In this document: one piece after another, positions 44,103 through 55,710 of the stretch | How the letters are laid out: every line of letters begins with the position of its first letter | Position numbering within the stretch: the first letter of the stretch is position 1 | NCBI GenBank assembly: GCA_014905825.1 | Contig: JACGCN010000017.1 | Span: forward strand, 186,001 to 250,000 | Origin: Lyophyllum atratum | Taxonomy: Eukaryota; Basidiomycota; Agaricomycetes; Agaricales; Lyophyllaceae | Direction: 5' to 3' | Length of the DNA stretch: 64,000 nt | The notes under the pieces: generated by a model | The model's database searches: none | Seen by the model: the letters and a program-made list of their open reading frames with translations, nothing else | What the model was told of the DNA's origin: nothing | Position numbers and translations under genes: made by a program

Positions 44103-47040
44103 ATGCTACCTCCTGCTTTGCTGGACTTGACTTTACTTCGTCTTGCTGCACCAGCATGTCCCACGCGACTGACCTCAAGTGCTATCAATGGAACCCGACG
44201 CGTCTCTACTGCGCGGCGCATGCACCAGGCCGCGCTAGCCACACCACCTCCACCTCCCCAACATCTGTACAACTACGGTAGTCTAGGCCATCGAGGGCAA
44301 GAGCTTTCCAATAGGTATGTATAAACCTATGCCTATAAGTCACGACGTATTGAAGTTGAGTTCTACCTCTGCAGCGAGCGACAGTATACTCCCATGGAAG
44401 GCGGGAGTTTAGCTGCGAGGTCTGGGCAAATTGTATCTGATCCGCGTGCTGAACTTGAAAGACGAGTGAAGGCATTAGAGGCAGCAGCGTCTGCTGAGGT
44501 CGGCTCAATTCTCTGTAGTTTCTCATTGTGACACTAACCACTGAAATATAGATGTCTTCTCTGGATCCTCCAAGCTATACTGAAGAGGAGCTTATGTTCC
44601 TTTACGATGATCTGCTTGCCCTCCCACCTGCCCCGGAACAGAAGGTCGGACCTCCACCTGAAGAGGTTGCGCGCCTGCAAGTTGAAGAGGACAAGGCTGT
44701 AGTGTATGCTGTCCAGCAACGCTTGCTTTCTCCAGACAGCGAAGCTGTTTCGTCCCAGTACACCTCCGCCGATGAAAATCCTGGATCGGTTAACGTGAAG
44801 CCCTTGCCTCCAGCGTACAGAAGCGTGTTGTCGCACGTACATGACGTCGTTTCTCGCGTAGAAGCTTCCCGAGCGGCACTCAGAAGTTCTCCGACTGCTG
44901 AGCCCTCCGTTTTCCAAGACAACTTCCTTCCAGTGACAATACTTTCGATCGCAGAATTTGGGTCTCTCTTCCGAGTTGCTGTATGTTTCACTATTCCTTG
45001 GTTTCAAGGCACTCGCTGACTTTTTATAGCGTCTAGCCAGGGATGGAGAAGCAGCTGAGCTTACGTTGAATCTCATGAAGGTAGTCATCTCGTTCAACTA
45101 TCCAAATATATTTATTAATATATTCGTAACAGCGCAGTGGCTTCGCCATACCCGAGCAAATGGCCACTGATATCATGGAGCTGTATTCATGGACGGCAAA
45201 TGTTACGGGTATTGAACGAATTATTGCTAGGTACCTCAGTGGTATGTTCCCCTTCCCGTCCGAAGCATAATTGTCATCTCACGCGCCTCAGGCGTTCCGA
45301 CTGAGCAGCAACGCCACTTCCATATCAAGTCCCACCTCATCTCAACACCCACCGAAACAATTCCTGCATCCGCGCTCGAAGTTCTACATTCCTACGAATC
45401 CCAATCACATCCTGCCCCCATACATACCTACACCTCCGTCATCACTTCCCTCTTCTCCACTAAATCCTCCCTCGGGCGCGCACAAGCCTGGGACCTCTTC
45501 AGCCACATGCGCTATGTCGCTCATGCCGACCCCGATGTGCCGCTTTACACGCTCATGATCCGCGCATGCGCCTCTCCAATGGGCACACGCTCCTCTGAAC
45601 CCGAAAGGGCATTGGATCTATGGACGGAAATGACCGTCGACCGTCGGTTGAGTCCAACTGCTGGCGCATACGACGCCGTCATCCTGGCATGCGCCCGTTC
45701 GGGGTCTACTATGTATGTCAATGAGGCCTTCAGGCTTGCCAAACAGATGCTCGATGCGCACCGGAATGCACAGGGTGATTCGGCGTTCACCCCTTCAAGA
45801 CGAACGTTCTGTGCGTTGTTGGAGGGTGCCAAGCGCGTGGGTGACTTGGCTAGGGCGAGATGGATTCTCGCACAGATGATCGCGGAGCAAAAGGGCACGA
45901 GTGGGACCTCAGGGCTGGAGCCTGTGAATGAGGAGGTCATGATGCACGTGTTCCATGCGTATGCTTCGTACTGCCCGCCATTCAAACGGAGCGCTGTCCG
46001 ATCCGTCAAGGAAATTTTGGACACTCCGCATCCCAACGATGCCAGCCCTTCAGCGGAGCTATCCTCAACAGCGCCCGAACAACGACCAACACGGACAACT
46101 GGGCTCGAAGGTTACGAGAGGACACCTTCTTTCACCCGAATCCCTCCACAAAGCGGCCGCGAAGTCATCAACGAGGTCCAAATCCTCTTTGAAGGCATTC
46201 TCTTCGACACGGGCCTCAAGACGCTCTCTGATCCCACAGGTGATGCCTCACCCCTTCGGCGGAGGTTCGGAAACGTTGCCTTGACCCCGCGCCTCCTCAA
46301 CTCGTACCTCTCCGTCCACTACCGACACGGATCGCTCGAGACCGCATACGACCTCTACAGGCAAGTCTTCGATGAGTGCAAGGCCTCTCGGACAGGCCGC
46401 ACCTACGTGGAGGCGCTCGAGAGATGCGCCATCGCGAGGCGCGGCCATGAGCGGGTCGTGGCATCGAAGTTTGCTGAGGAGGTGTGGGCGCAATGGCAAA
46501 GTCTTGAGGAGACAGGAAAGGATGGAGAGCGTGCGCTGAGTGGGCGCACCATCGAAAAGGCTCATGTAGCCATGATCCGGCTACTGTCATTGTAAGTATT
46601 TGTTCTCGAGGTCTAGGCCGTATGTATCCACTAACCTGTGTCTTGCTTTGGGCAGAACTGGAAACGTCGACAGAGCAGTGCATCACCTCCGCGCATTCGC
46701 CGCTCGATACCCACCCTCTGACGTTCGCACCCCCACCCCTAAACCTGCCATCCGCGCCACACGCACAGTACTCGTCGGGGAGCGCCCTCTTGTCCGCATG
46801 ACCTCCGCAGTAGAGGTTCCCGACGACAATGTCCCCCCACTCATCATGTTCGACGATGTGGAGATTCTGCACCACCGGCTTGTCGCACAGGGAGCCACGT
46901 CCGAGATCGCATATCTGTCGTATATATGTAAGGCGTACGAAGGCGCGCTGAGGGCCAGACGGGATGCGGCGCTGAAAATGAAGCCTGGTGTACAGGACTC
47001 CTCAAGCCCGGTTGCGCGCCTTTCGTCGCCGTCGTCATGA
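44103..47040 (+). CDS. Mitochondrial pentatricopeptide-repeat-like protein (CCM1-like)
   Basis: The N-terminus is Arg/Ala/Ser-rich without acids (MLPPALLDLTLLRLAAPACP...RRVSTARRMHQAALA), a good mitochondrial presequence. A short coil (LERRVKALEAAASAE) and a Pro/Glu-rich segment follow. From about 45290 helical repeats resemble PPR units: HTYTSVITSLFSTKSSLGRAQ, DVPLYTLMIRACAS, AGAYDAVILACARSGS, SRRTFCALLEGAKRVGDLARAR and TPRLLNSYLSVHYRHGSLETAYDLY. The final exon begins after an intron at about 46591-46655 (LSL-TGNVDRAVHHL). Basidiomycete proteins of this build are often called group I intron splicing factor CCM1; the presequence and PPR-like repeats support a role in mitochondrial RNA, the exact function is inferred. 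Ends at SSPSS-stop. Confidence 0.68.
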
Positions 47041-47450
47041 TCTTATGCAGCATTTACTGGAGGATACTCATTATCGTATTGCTTTCTAGGCCCTACTGGT
47101 ATATCTAATATAATTTACAGAATCATTTGCTCACGAGGATATTTGCCATGCTAAGATGTCAAATTTTGACTGTGACGTATGGTGGTCAATTGCACGTTCA
47201 ACTCAACTATGGACGAGCGCTCAACACGGCTGCAGACTATCTTGACGGAGGGCTTGGGATTAAATACGGCATCCTCGGCCTTCATGCCCTGCCCTCGTTT
47301 CGCACGCGCACCGTGATGCACCGGTGCCACCTTGCTCCACGATGCACGTCAACGCAGCAACCACATGTTATGAACAGATAAGATCCCCTCAGTTTCCCCT
47401 ACAGCTATCCAGTTCCGCTGCTTAGGCTACACGTATCGCCGACCTTGAAG
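47041..47450. other. Intergenic, no feature recognised
   Basis: About 410 bp holding the 3' region of the PPR gene and the promoter of the DUF1996 gene; nothing further supported. Confidence 0.5.
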
Positions 47451-49451
47451 ATGTATCCATCAAACCCTCTCGCATTGACTCTCGTCCTTTTCATCGTCCA
47501 ACAGGCAGGCCTTGGGTACGCATATTGGCTCATGGGAGCCAGTACGTCACGCTTCTTCAGATCACTTTACGTCTATTATTCAATGCATCATAGATAATAT
47601 CTTAACGACGCAACGATTGGATCCCGTGGTGTACCCCGGCAGGGTCTCAACTCATGTTCACTCCGGTGCGATTGATTGTTCGTCTTCGACTAGATGGCAT
47701 TATTAACAGTCGCTCCTAGTGCTCGGTGGGAGTAATTTCGGATTCAACGTCACGACAGAGGATCTACGCAGGAGCGAGTGCACGTCAATACCCATCCCGC
47801 AAGATAAGAGCAACTACTGGTTCCCGGTAAAGTGACTTCATTTGCACATTTGTGCCTTACCTTCTGAGCTCGGAGTTTCACAGCACTTATACTTCCAGTA
47901 CGTTAACTAAGGCGCCGACCATCCCTGGTATAAAATGACGAAGTCTTGGTTTCTAGGTGGCAAAACGGAACATTCACCAGCGCGAACGGGAGTGCAATAA
48001 TGTATGCCCATCCCGTGCACCTTATCCTTTTCTTCAATAATCTGCATTTCTCAGATGTAGGTTCATAGCTGACAAGCACGAAAATTTAGCTGAACATGAA
48101 AAGACTACCTCTTTAGCGAGGTACCTGGATACACAACACCATTTCCAGACAATGTCAGAAGAAAATCATTCGTCCTTACATTTGCTGACACCTCGGGTCT
48201 AGTTTCGCATGATTTCTGGTGCGTGCCTGCTATGCTTTCCAGAAACTGAATTCTCATCATGGTCATAGGCGATCCGAACCTCCGTACTCTCGATCCGGCT
48301 AGCTTTGCGCAACAAGCCATCACATTCCTGTGCTTGGATTTCACTGGAACATCACGCAAGTTCAATGAGCTTCCCAATGGCAGATGCCCATCCGGAACCC
48401 GCGCACAGATTGTATGACTTTTTGCAATTCCTCAGGGACCAAGAGGGCTGAGATCGGGATACATAGAATTTCCCTAGCTGCTGGGACGGAAAGGTAGCTG
48501 CATAACGATAACATACGTGATATCGTCCTGACTCGCTTGACACACAGAACTTCGACTCGCCAGATCACAAATCTCATGTGGCCTTTCTTTCCACAGGTCC
48601 AGATAATGGGACATGTAGTGATCCCAATTTTCCCATGACAATTCCGCGGATCTTCACAGAGGTGAAAGAGGATTCTCAGCTGCGGAACTAAGTAATCTGA
48701 CCTTCGCGATGAATCGTGTTCAGATGTATTGGAACACCCAAGTATTCGAAAATTTCCGACATGAGGCTATGACACCTAGCCAACCCTTCGTGTAGGGCCA
48801 GTCACCCGCTTTGATGCTCTTTGCTATACACTTAAACTTTGCAGATTTTCCAACGGAGATCCCACAGGCTACGGCTACCATGCGGGAAAGGGCCTTACAT
48901 TTTCAATTTTACTATGTACTAACCGGCATGGTAGATTTCATCAACGGCTGGGAACCTGATGTCCTCCAGCGGGCTGTCAATGAATGCAATTGCAATCCAT
49001 ATGGAGACCCCACATGTTGCGCTGCGAAGGGCATTTTCACAATCGATCAACACACAAATTGCTATATCACCGACACCATCAACGAAACCAGTGGGCCAAC
49101 AACCTCCTTTATCATTCAAGGATTCGCTTTTCCTGACTTTCATTGCCTCTAGCTACTGGGACGCTAGCCACTCTGCCCGGGAATAACCCTGTGCAAGCTG
49201 GCTGCTACGAGGACTATATCGATACCAGCACCCCAGCCATTCTTTTACCCGTTACCGTCTACAATGGAACTGGGGCCCTCCCGCTACCGGCAGGCACCGT
49301 CGTCGTAGCAGCAACATCGTCCACTGTAGCCCAGATGGCTGAGGGAACATGTAGAAGGAAGGGCGCAGGTACCTTGTCTTTCGCGGCACAGCCTTTTCTC
49401 GTCATAGTAATCGCGGTAGCCTTCACACTAATTTGTGTATCTGGAGTCTAG
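47451..49451 (+). CDS. DUF1996-containing secreted protein, probably GPI-anchored
   Basis: A signal-peptide-like N-terminus (MYPSNPLALTLVLFIVQQAG) is followed by the DUF1996 hallmark TQRLDPVVYPGRVSTHVHS and GGSNFG, then PSCWDGKNFDSPDHKSHVA, DPNFPMTIPRIFTE, MYWNTQVFE, NGDPTGYGYHADFINGW, CNCNPYGDPTCCAA and a Thr/Ala/Ser-rich tail ending in a hydrophobic segment (FLVIVIAVAFTLICVSGV), fitting a GPI signal. About nine short introns. DUF1996 proteins are extracellular in fungi and have no settled activity. One intron (48886-48934) has a good branch point (CTAAC) and GTAG acceptor but begins GA instead of GT, so this donor is mutated, misread or unusual. Confidence 0.8.
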
Positions 49452-49856
49452 TCTTACATCGATATCTCCCTTCAATCCTCCAACCACTTTCTTTCCAACT
49501 ATAGGGCTGCTCGCCTACCTCCTTCGGTTTGTTGCAGCGGTTCAGCGAACATTCGGGTATCATTCATGAAACGGCCCCCGACAGGGAATCACACTCTTCA
49601 TGTTCTCAACGGCGCGAAAAGCATGTTGTCTCAACCTCAATACAGTATATGTGGGTATATGGGTAACCTAATCTGCGAGACCTAATCCGTCACAACTGCA
49701 ATGGTTCACCCGTCTCCGGAGCGTATATCCAACATTAGATGTTATGTACTGCACTGACCCCGCGTGTACCAGTTCAGGACCGCCCCCGAATTACTATCCT
49801 ATCCTATCCTATCCTTTCACCACTTAAGATTGGAATTATGAGCTATCTGGAGTCAG
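49452..49856. other. Intergenic with a short TATCC microsatellite
   Basis: CTATCCTATCCTATCCTATCC at about 49796-49816 is a four-unit pentanucleotide repeat. Otherwise nothing supported. Confidence 0.6.
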
Positions 49857-50154
49857 TTGGTTTGCCTTAGTAATGACAGCTTGGGAGTCGACGCGGACGT
49901 ACTAACCACCAACATCTATCTCGCCACCGTCATATATAGCAAGCTTTGCTCCAGTTCGCTCTTCGCCCCCGACCCCACGTAAACCATGACAGGGACCATG
50001 AGGCATTTGGCTTGCCTTACTAACTTTGACAGCTCGGGAGTTGGCATACTAAGCACAAACTTTATTATCGCCTCATCATACAGCTACCATATAAACAGTA
50101 AGCCTGACGTCGTATCGCCTGTCATCCCCGGACTCCCACTTAAACCATCCCATC
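49857..50154 (+). repeat. Diverged direct duplication of the AKR promoter, about 150 bp offset
   Basis: Copy 1 starts TTGGTTTGCCTTAGTAATGACAGC (49857) and copy 2 TTGGCTTGCCTTACTAAC...GACAGC (50007). Both continue with GGGAGT, a TACTAA word, an A/T-rich ATAT-A-C element and end in CCCAC-TAAACCAT. Copy 2 leads directly into the real start codon; copy 1 ends at an ATG with only a short frame. Confidence 0.6.
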
Positions 50155-51660
50155 ATGTCTTCGTCCACGTCTGTGCCCCGCTTTAAACTCAATAATGGCA
50201 TAACCATACCGGCGATCGGTGAGAATTGCTACAGTGGCAATCTAATCTAATCTAAATGGATTGATTGTCGGTTACTTGCCACGTTCTTTAAATGCCTTCT
50301 GTCAGGCCACGGAGCATGGGCACCTGCAAATGAAGAGGCACAGTCCAAGGTCAAGGGTTGGATTCTAACCGCTCTCAAGGCAAGACAAGTCTGCGACTGC
50401 TGAAATCACATCATCTAATTGGCATCGTTGACAGGCTGGATACCGTCACATCGACACTGCGCAGGTCTATCGTAAGAACTTCCGTTTCTGCCTCAGACTT
50501 TGCACGGCTCAGAAGGAGTCTCAGACACTGAACGTGCAGTTGGGGAGGCTATCAAAGAGTCTGGAATTCCTCGGGAGCAGATTTTTGTTACGACGAAACT
50601 CGAGTAAAATATTTCTAAACGGACACCCAATGCATGCTCACATGCAGGTTATTTAGTGCAACACATCAGCACATCGTCGCAGAAACGTTTGAAGCCAGTC
50701 TGAAGGCGCTCGGTGTTGAATATGTTGATCTGGTGCGTGTCACTTTCGATCTTTTCAAGCCTCGTTCAACTGATCACACGATCCAGTTCCTTATTCACTG
50801 GCCGCAGGCAATCGTCTATGAGAGTACGTTCCACAATGAAACCCGAACTTAAATAATCTTATATATTCGCGTAGAGGGCAGCACGTCACTGCCCAGAAAT
50901 TCCGATGGGACCGTAAAGGTTAGGGAGGACGTCAATTTCAATCAAGCATGGGTGGAGATGGAGAAGCTCTTGGAGACTGGAAAGGTTAAAGCTATTGGTG
51001 TCAGCAACTTTTCAATTAAGACGTATGTTGAACTCGGAGTATGGCGGAGGTTGTTGACTGAATACCTTCCTCCCATATCGATAGTTTGGAGCAGCTCTTC
51101 ACGACAGCGAAGATCACCCCAGCAGTAAACCAACTGGAGTGCGTATCATTCAGTTGGTTTATCTAAACTCAACATACATATCGTTCCAGATTGCATCCAT
51201 ACCTTGTTCAAGAAGACCTTCGCAAATATTCTGCTAAGAAAGGAATCGTGTTGACGGCGTACGCACCAAGCGGTTGGTTCTACTCCTCCTAACTCGGAGC
51301 GAAACTCTAATTTTGCCTGATTTTACAAGGCTATGATTCCGTCCGGGATGATCCCCTTATCGTGGAACTCGCAAGCAAGTATAAAACAACTCCAAACCAA
51401 ATCACCTTGGCGTGGCACCTAGCCCGCGGTGTTGTCGTTGTTCCAAAAAGTGATAAAGAGAACCGGCAGAAGGAGAACATCACTGTAAGCAAGAACTTTT
51501 TAGCTGATAAAGTCATTTTTGATAAAACGAGTAGCTCCCGACACTTGACAAAGAGGATGTGGTCAAAATTTCGAGTTTAGATCGCGGTCAGCGTTTATGC
51601 AACGCGGCCGACGAGTATGGCCAGGTTTACGGATGGTCTCTGGATAGACTGGGATGGTAG
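50155..51660 (+). CDS. Aldo-keto reductase of the AKR3 (GCY1/YPR1-like) type
   Basis: A NADPH-dependent reductase/polyol dehydrogenase family member, about 320 residues over about ten exons, not close to the tandem AKRs. Tetrad: Asp and Tyr in YRHIDTAQVY, Lys in IFVTTKLE, His in LIHWPQAIV (intron between YVDL and FLIHWP). Further hallmarks: GVSNFS, TPAVNQLELHPYL, LTAYAPSG and the coenzyme segment VVVPKSDKENRQKENIT. The last exon begins after an intron ending at about 51535 and encodes LPTLDKEDVVKISSLDRGQR to SLDRLGW-stop. Start MSSSTSVPRFKLNNG is the standard family N-terminus. Substrate unknown; relatives reduce glyceraldehyde, xylose or ketones. Confidence 0.9.
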
Positions 51661-52216
51661 AGTCCCTTGCACGAATCCTCGGCATAGCGCCTGGAGATAG
51701 GATCTCTCGTCTGTCGTCTTCTAGAATTTTGAGGACTGGTGCTACGTTACGTCCCTTTGATGGATGTATAGAAAAGTGTATCATTTCGTTCTACCTAGTC
51801 AATCCTTCCGTGGACTCACCTGATTCATAAGTTTGCTCTCTCCAATGCCAATGTCAAAGACGTTCCGGAAGCTATCCACTACCACAACAAAAGAACTCGA
51901 TGGCGTCAAATAAACCAGATGTAAGAGCAGCTGCCTCTTGCAGCTTAACCAAACCGCGAACATTATGACCAACCAAGGGTGATTAATTATTAGTTAAACG
52001 GTCTACATCGTTATCAAGATAAATTGTCCCTCTGCGAAACACCAGACGTGATTGTAATCCAGACGTCAAAAAAAGTTGCTAAAGCCGCCCCATGTCCCAG
52101 AATATTCGGTATCTATCCATTAAAGGCATCTCAAAGGTCTCGTCTTGCGAGCCACCTAACGCGTAGTGAAGCATGAGTATTGGTAAAGGGACTGACGTGT
52201 AGTTCGTTAGACGTAC
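51661..52216. other. Convergent intergenic region, no gene seen
   Basis: About 555 bp between the AKR stop codon and the stop of the secreted protein gene on the other strand. Confidence 0.5.
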
Positions 52217-52954
52217 TTAGAGGAGATCAGGGTGGACAGAGTTGTAAGCATCCCTGGAACTGCGGTAGGCATCCTCGACAGTGGTGCGCGAGCGGGTATC
52301 CTCCCAGTTATGGCCACCAACGACGACGGTCTCACGTCCGAGGTCGTGGCCGGTAAAGCCAAAGTCGTGGGTGTTGAACGAGCCGTCAACGTTTACGATC
52401 TCGCCGAAGTGCTTGACGACGTTGCGATCGTAGCCGACGTGGTGGCCGGTGTGGCGGCGCAGGTCACGGCTGAAGCCGTGGAGACCAGAGTGCCATTGCT
52501 CGAAGACAATTGTTTGAGTCTCGACCTCGCAAATTTGCTCGGTGATGATCCTTTGAAAGTGTCAATGCTTAGTCAATGCTGCATCATTCGTATAAGAAGC
52601 AGCTGACCTCTTGGCCATCTCCTGCAGGACAACCAGGCGCTGCTGGATGATTTCAACGCGCTGAGTACGGCAGACGAGTTCCTTCTCCTGTTTGACAACG
52701 ACTTGGCTGAAGTGAGATCCATCGAAGTTATCAGCACCGTAGAAGTTGTCGAAGTTGTTCAAGGAAGCGTGGCCACCCCAGTTGTTGAAAGACGTGAAGC
52801 CACGAACGGCTGATTGCACAGATTGAGGATTCAACTACGCCACCCAGAAGAGATCAAACATACCCAATTCATAGTTGGGCCTGAGGGCGACTGGTCCAGC
52901 GGAGACATAAGAAGCCAAGGTGGCGAGGGAAACGATGGCGAGTTTAGCAAACAT
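52217..52954 (-). CDS. Small secreted protein, His/Asn-rich
   Basis: The signal peptide MFAKLAIVSLATLASYVSAG is followed by PVALRPNYEL, an intron of 54 nt (GTATGT to AATCAG), then an Asn/Phe/Gly-rich block (FNNWGGHASLNNFDNFYG), SQVVVKQEKELVCRTQRVEI, a coil-like IIQQRLVVLQEMAKR, a second intron and a His/Gly/Asp-rich C-terminal part (HTGHHVGYDRN, VVVGGHNWEDTRS) ending SVHPDLL. About 205 residues. Proteins of this build recur in wood-decay basidiomycetes, but I know no assigned function. Stop at 52217. The 54-nt intron was preferred over an alternative 29-nt one because it keeps the frame and has a normal length. Confidence 0.7.
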
Positions 52955-55710
52955 GGTGTTAATTTTTAAAGAGAGGATTTTCGCTAGACAAAGACCCGTA
53001 AGCCACCTGTACATAGATGAGTAAATAGGCACTGGCTTACTTGCTTGCAACAAAGATGTAAGGCCGACCCAAGGGAGGAAGTAAGAACGAATAAAAAAAA
53101 GACCGTAAAGGGCAACCTGGCCAAACAAGGATGAAGAGCAAACGAAAGAAGTAATGAAGTAGAAAGGGCTCTCAGCCGGGTTTTATAGATAATCGAGACA
53201 TCCGCAAGGACTGGCAAGCATTAGAAAGGCAGTGTGCCAAGGAAAATCCTGCTATTCAGTATGATTTCTTGGCATCCGAGTCTGGACTGAGTACTACCTG
53301 CCTAAAAGAGTCAAATCTTGTCAAGCTGTGATATTTTTAGAGCGCTCACTTGTCAGAAACCACAAGATGTCAAGCGAGCGCTGTGCTCTTTCGGACGTTT
53401 GGCAGATTTACTGGATACCGCATGATAATGTTGCTTTGATGGTTACGCTTTTGAATGTACTGATAAGCTTCGCGACGCTGCTAATTGATTCAACAAATGA
53501 TTAATGAATGTCATGAGAAGTAAAGAATTCAACACGAGACTCATCACCGTAATCGAGCAAGAAATTCCCTTACCATACTTTGGGTAGATCAAAAATCCGA
53601 TTCTCCCGGTAACTTTGACGGATGCACCAAGGCAGGCCGGGAAGTACCAAGGCATTACGTACCACGAGCAACCTGTCAATTCGTTCGTCTAAGGAGGTGA
53701 GCGCTAATTCTGATAGACAGTTTCACTTGTTCAACAAGCCAACTGTCATAGCGAAGTATGGACGCAACATCAGTCGTCAAAAGTCTTCCTAGTCCAAGCT
53801 GAGGCGGAATTGTGATTCTGAGTGCAGAACATATGGACCAGAAAAGACAAAAGACATGTAATGGCAGTATATGTTGGCCCGGCCTTCGATATGAGGGGTG
53901 ATTGTGTGCTCGAGTTGTGCCGCACAGACGAGCTTTGACGTGCTTGGAGAAACACAAGTAACCCGGAACGAAGACTTCGGATTCGCCGAACGAATCATGA
54001 CTCGTGATAGGAGGTGGAGTACCGAATCTTTGTCGATCAATCGACATTTCGATAGCCCGCCCCAGACTGTCCTGCTTTGCGCTGTATAGTAACGAGCAGC
54101 TCGACACACGCACATGGCACGCAAACATCGCCTCCCGTAGCCATTTTCTCAAGCACAGCAAGGTGGACATCTAGCCCCTCTCCGTCCCACCATCGGTGGA
54201 GTTGCACATGAAGTACAACCAATTCGACACCAGCTACAGTCGTCATCTTCGTCAGGAAAGATGGGGCGGGTGGTACGTCCCGTATGAATGCCAAATATGA
54301 CGAGCGCGGAGGTTACATCCTCAAGGTCATTGACGGAGATCATCATTTGCACGAGTATGAGGGGCTCTGAACGGCCAGAAAGCGTCATTAGCGACGTCTA
54401 CCTGCGATCTACACCCATCTCCGCCCCACGAAGAGGATGGAGGCCTAGACAGCACCAAGGCTGCGGGCCTACCTACGCTAGACACATGTAATATTAGGCG
54501 AGGACGGTGGCGCAAGACTAGAGCGCATTGTTTGGGAACAACACCAAAGTGGACCAGAAAACGAAAACATAGACATCCAAGTCGTCGATTGCCCGTGAAC
54601 GCTGAACACGGCAATGCCATTGCGCCAAAATTATACAGCGCTGATGATATCGAATACACTTTCGGAGGGTGGCTTGCTCCTGTCGGTCAGTACGGGACAG
54701 ATACCTCGTCCTCGGAGGTACGCCACTTGCTATAGGTGCAGAGATCGGAGACAGGGCTCTACGTTGTTGGCGTATCGAAGGACACCCGGAACATCCGACG
54801 TATACGTGCTTCAAGTGCTCAATAGAGCCTCGAGTCGGCTTGGGTGATGAGGGGGCTCGGAGTCGTCGTCGACGAGCGTTGGATCGGGGATTGGGGAGTT
54901 CGATATGGGGGTTGGGGCACCCGAGAGAACAAATTCCTGCTCAATAGGCTATAGCTGGAAGGAGCTTTCGATCTCGTCGTCGTGCGGGATAGGATGACGG
55001 ACCTCCATGACATGGCTCAGCTGTGACTTCCGAGTGGATGATGTATGATGTCGCAGTGCTAGGGGTAGGCCAAGGATGTAGCGAACCGGTGAGGCCGACG
55101 TTCCGAAGTTCTCGACGATTATGTCAACCTAAACTTTCAACTTGTCACGTATGTCGATCGGCTGGCGGGTCTATGTATGTCAAGTCCCGAGTGTAACATG
55201 AACAGGTTCGAATCGGTGGGTGGTTGCCACCGTCGGAACCGAGTGCATGGTAAAGGACACGGATACCTGGTGTCGTGTCGAAGTTGCGCATGTGGATGTG
55301 CTAATTATCGCCGATGCATAAAAAGAGTTTTCCGTTGACAGTGACACTGACGAGACTCGGAAACATTTCCAGAAACTTATTTATAGAACAGGTTATGGTC
55401 TAAGGTCACGCACGCACGTGATGGACGCGCCCCGACGCGTTACGGGTGTTCGGAAAGAAGCGTGAAACGTTATAACTTATGGCAACTCCAAGCGACCTTC
55501 GCTGTCGCCGCGCACCCGACGCGATGTACACCTTGTGTTGCAGTCGGAAACGCTGTACATCCAAGAAAAGCATGCAGGGAAAGCTGTCGTAAATTATGAA
55601 CGTAAGAGGCTATGATACAGTGTATTTATCAGACTATTATCGTACAACTCGACCACTCAATCCAGCAGTGACGACAGCGCGGAGTCGCACATCAACATCA
55701 AGATCCAGAT
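52955..55710. other. 2.7-kb gene-poor stretch with coding-like fragments
   Basis: No intact gene could be assembled. Short plus-strand pieces look coding-like: MNAKYDERGGYILKVIDGDH (from about 54281), ARLERIVWEQHQSGPENENI (about 54510), IAPKLYSADDIEYTFGGWLA (about 54616) and AFDLVVVRDRMTDLHDMAQL (about 54962). They are in different frames, with stops between and no clear splice joins. This could be a decayed gene or chance. A minus-strand open frame at 54170-53676 (164 codons) has no motif support. Confidence 0.3.

Noticed and set aside
52830..52866. Ultra-short 29-nt intron in the His/Asn-rich secreted protein gene
   Set aside because: A later AG gives a normal 54-nt intron with the same donor and keeps the frame, so the exceptional intron is not needed.
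53676..54170. 164-codon minus-strand open frame
   Set aside because: No motif, signal, splice support or plausible composition; probably chance.
55200..55230. tRNA-like T-arm word GGTTCGAATC
   Set aside because: No matching A box, acceptor stem or anticodon arm at proper distances upstream.
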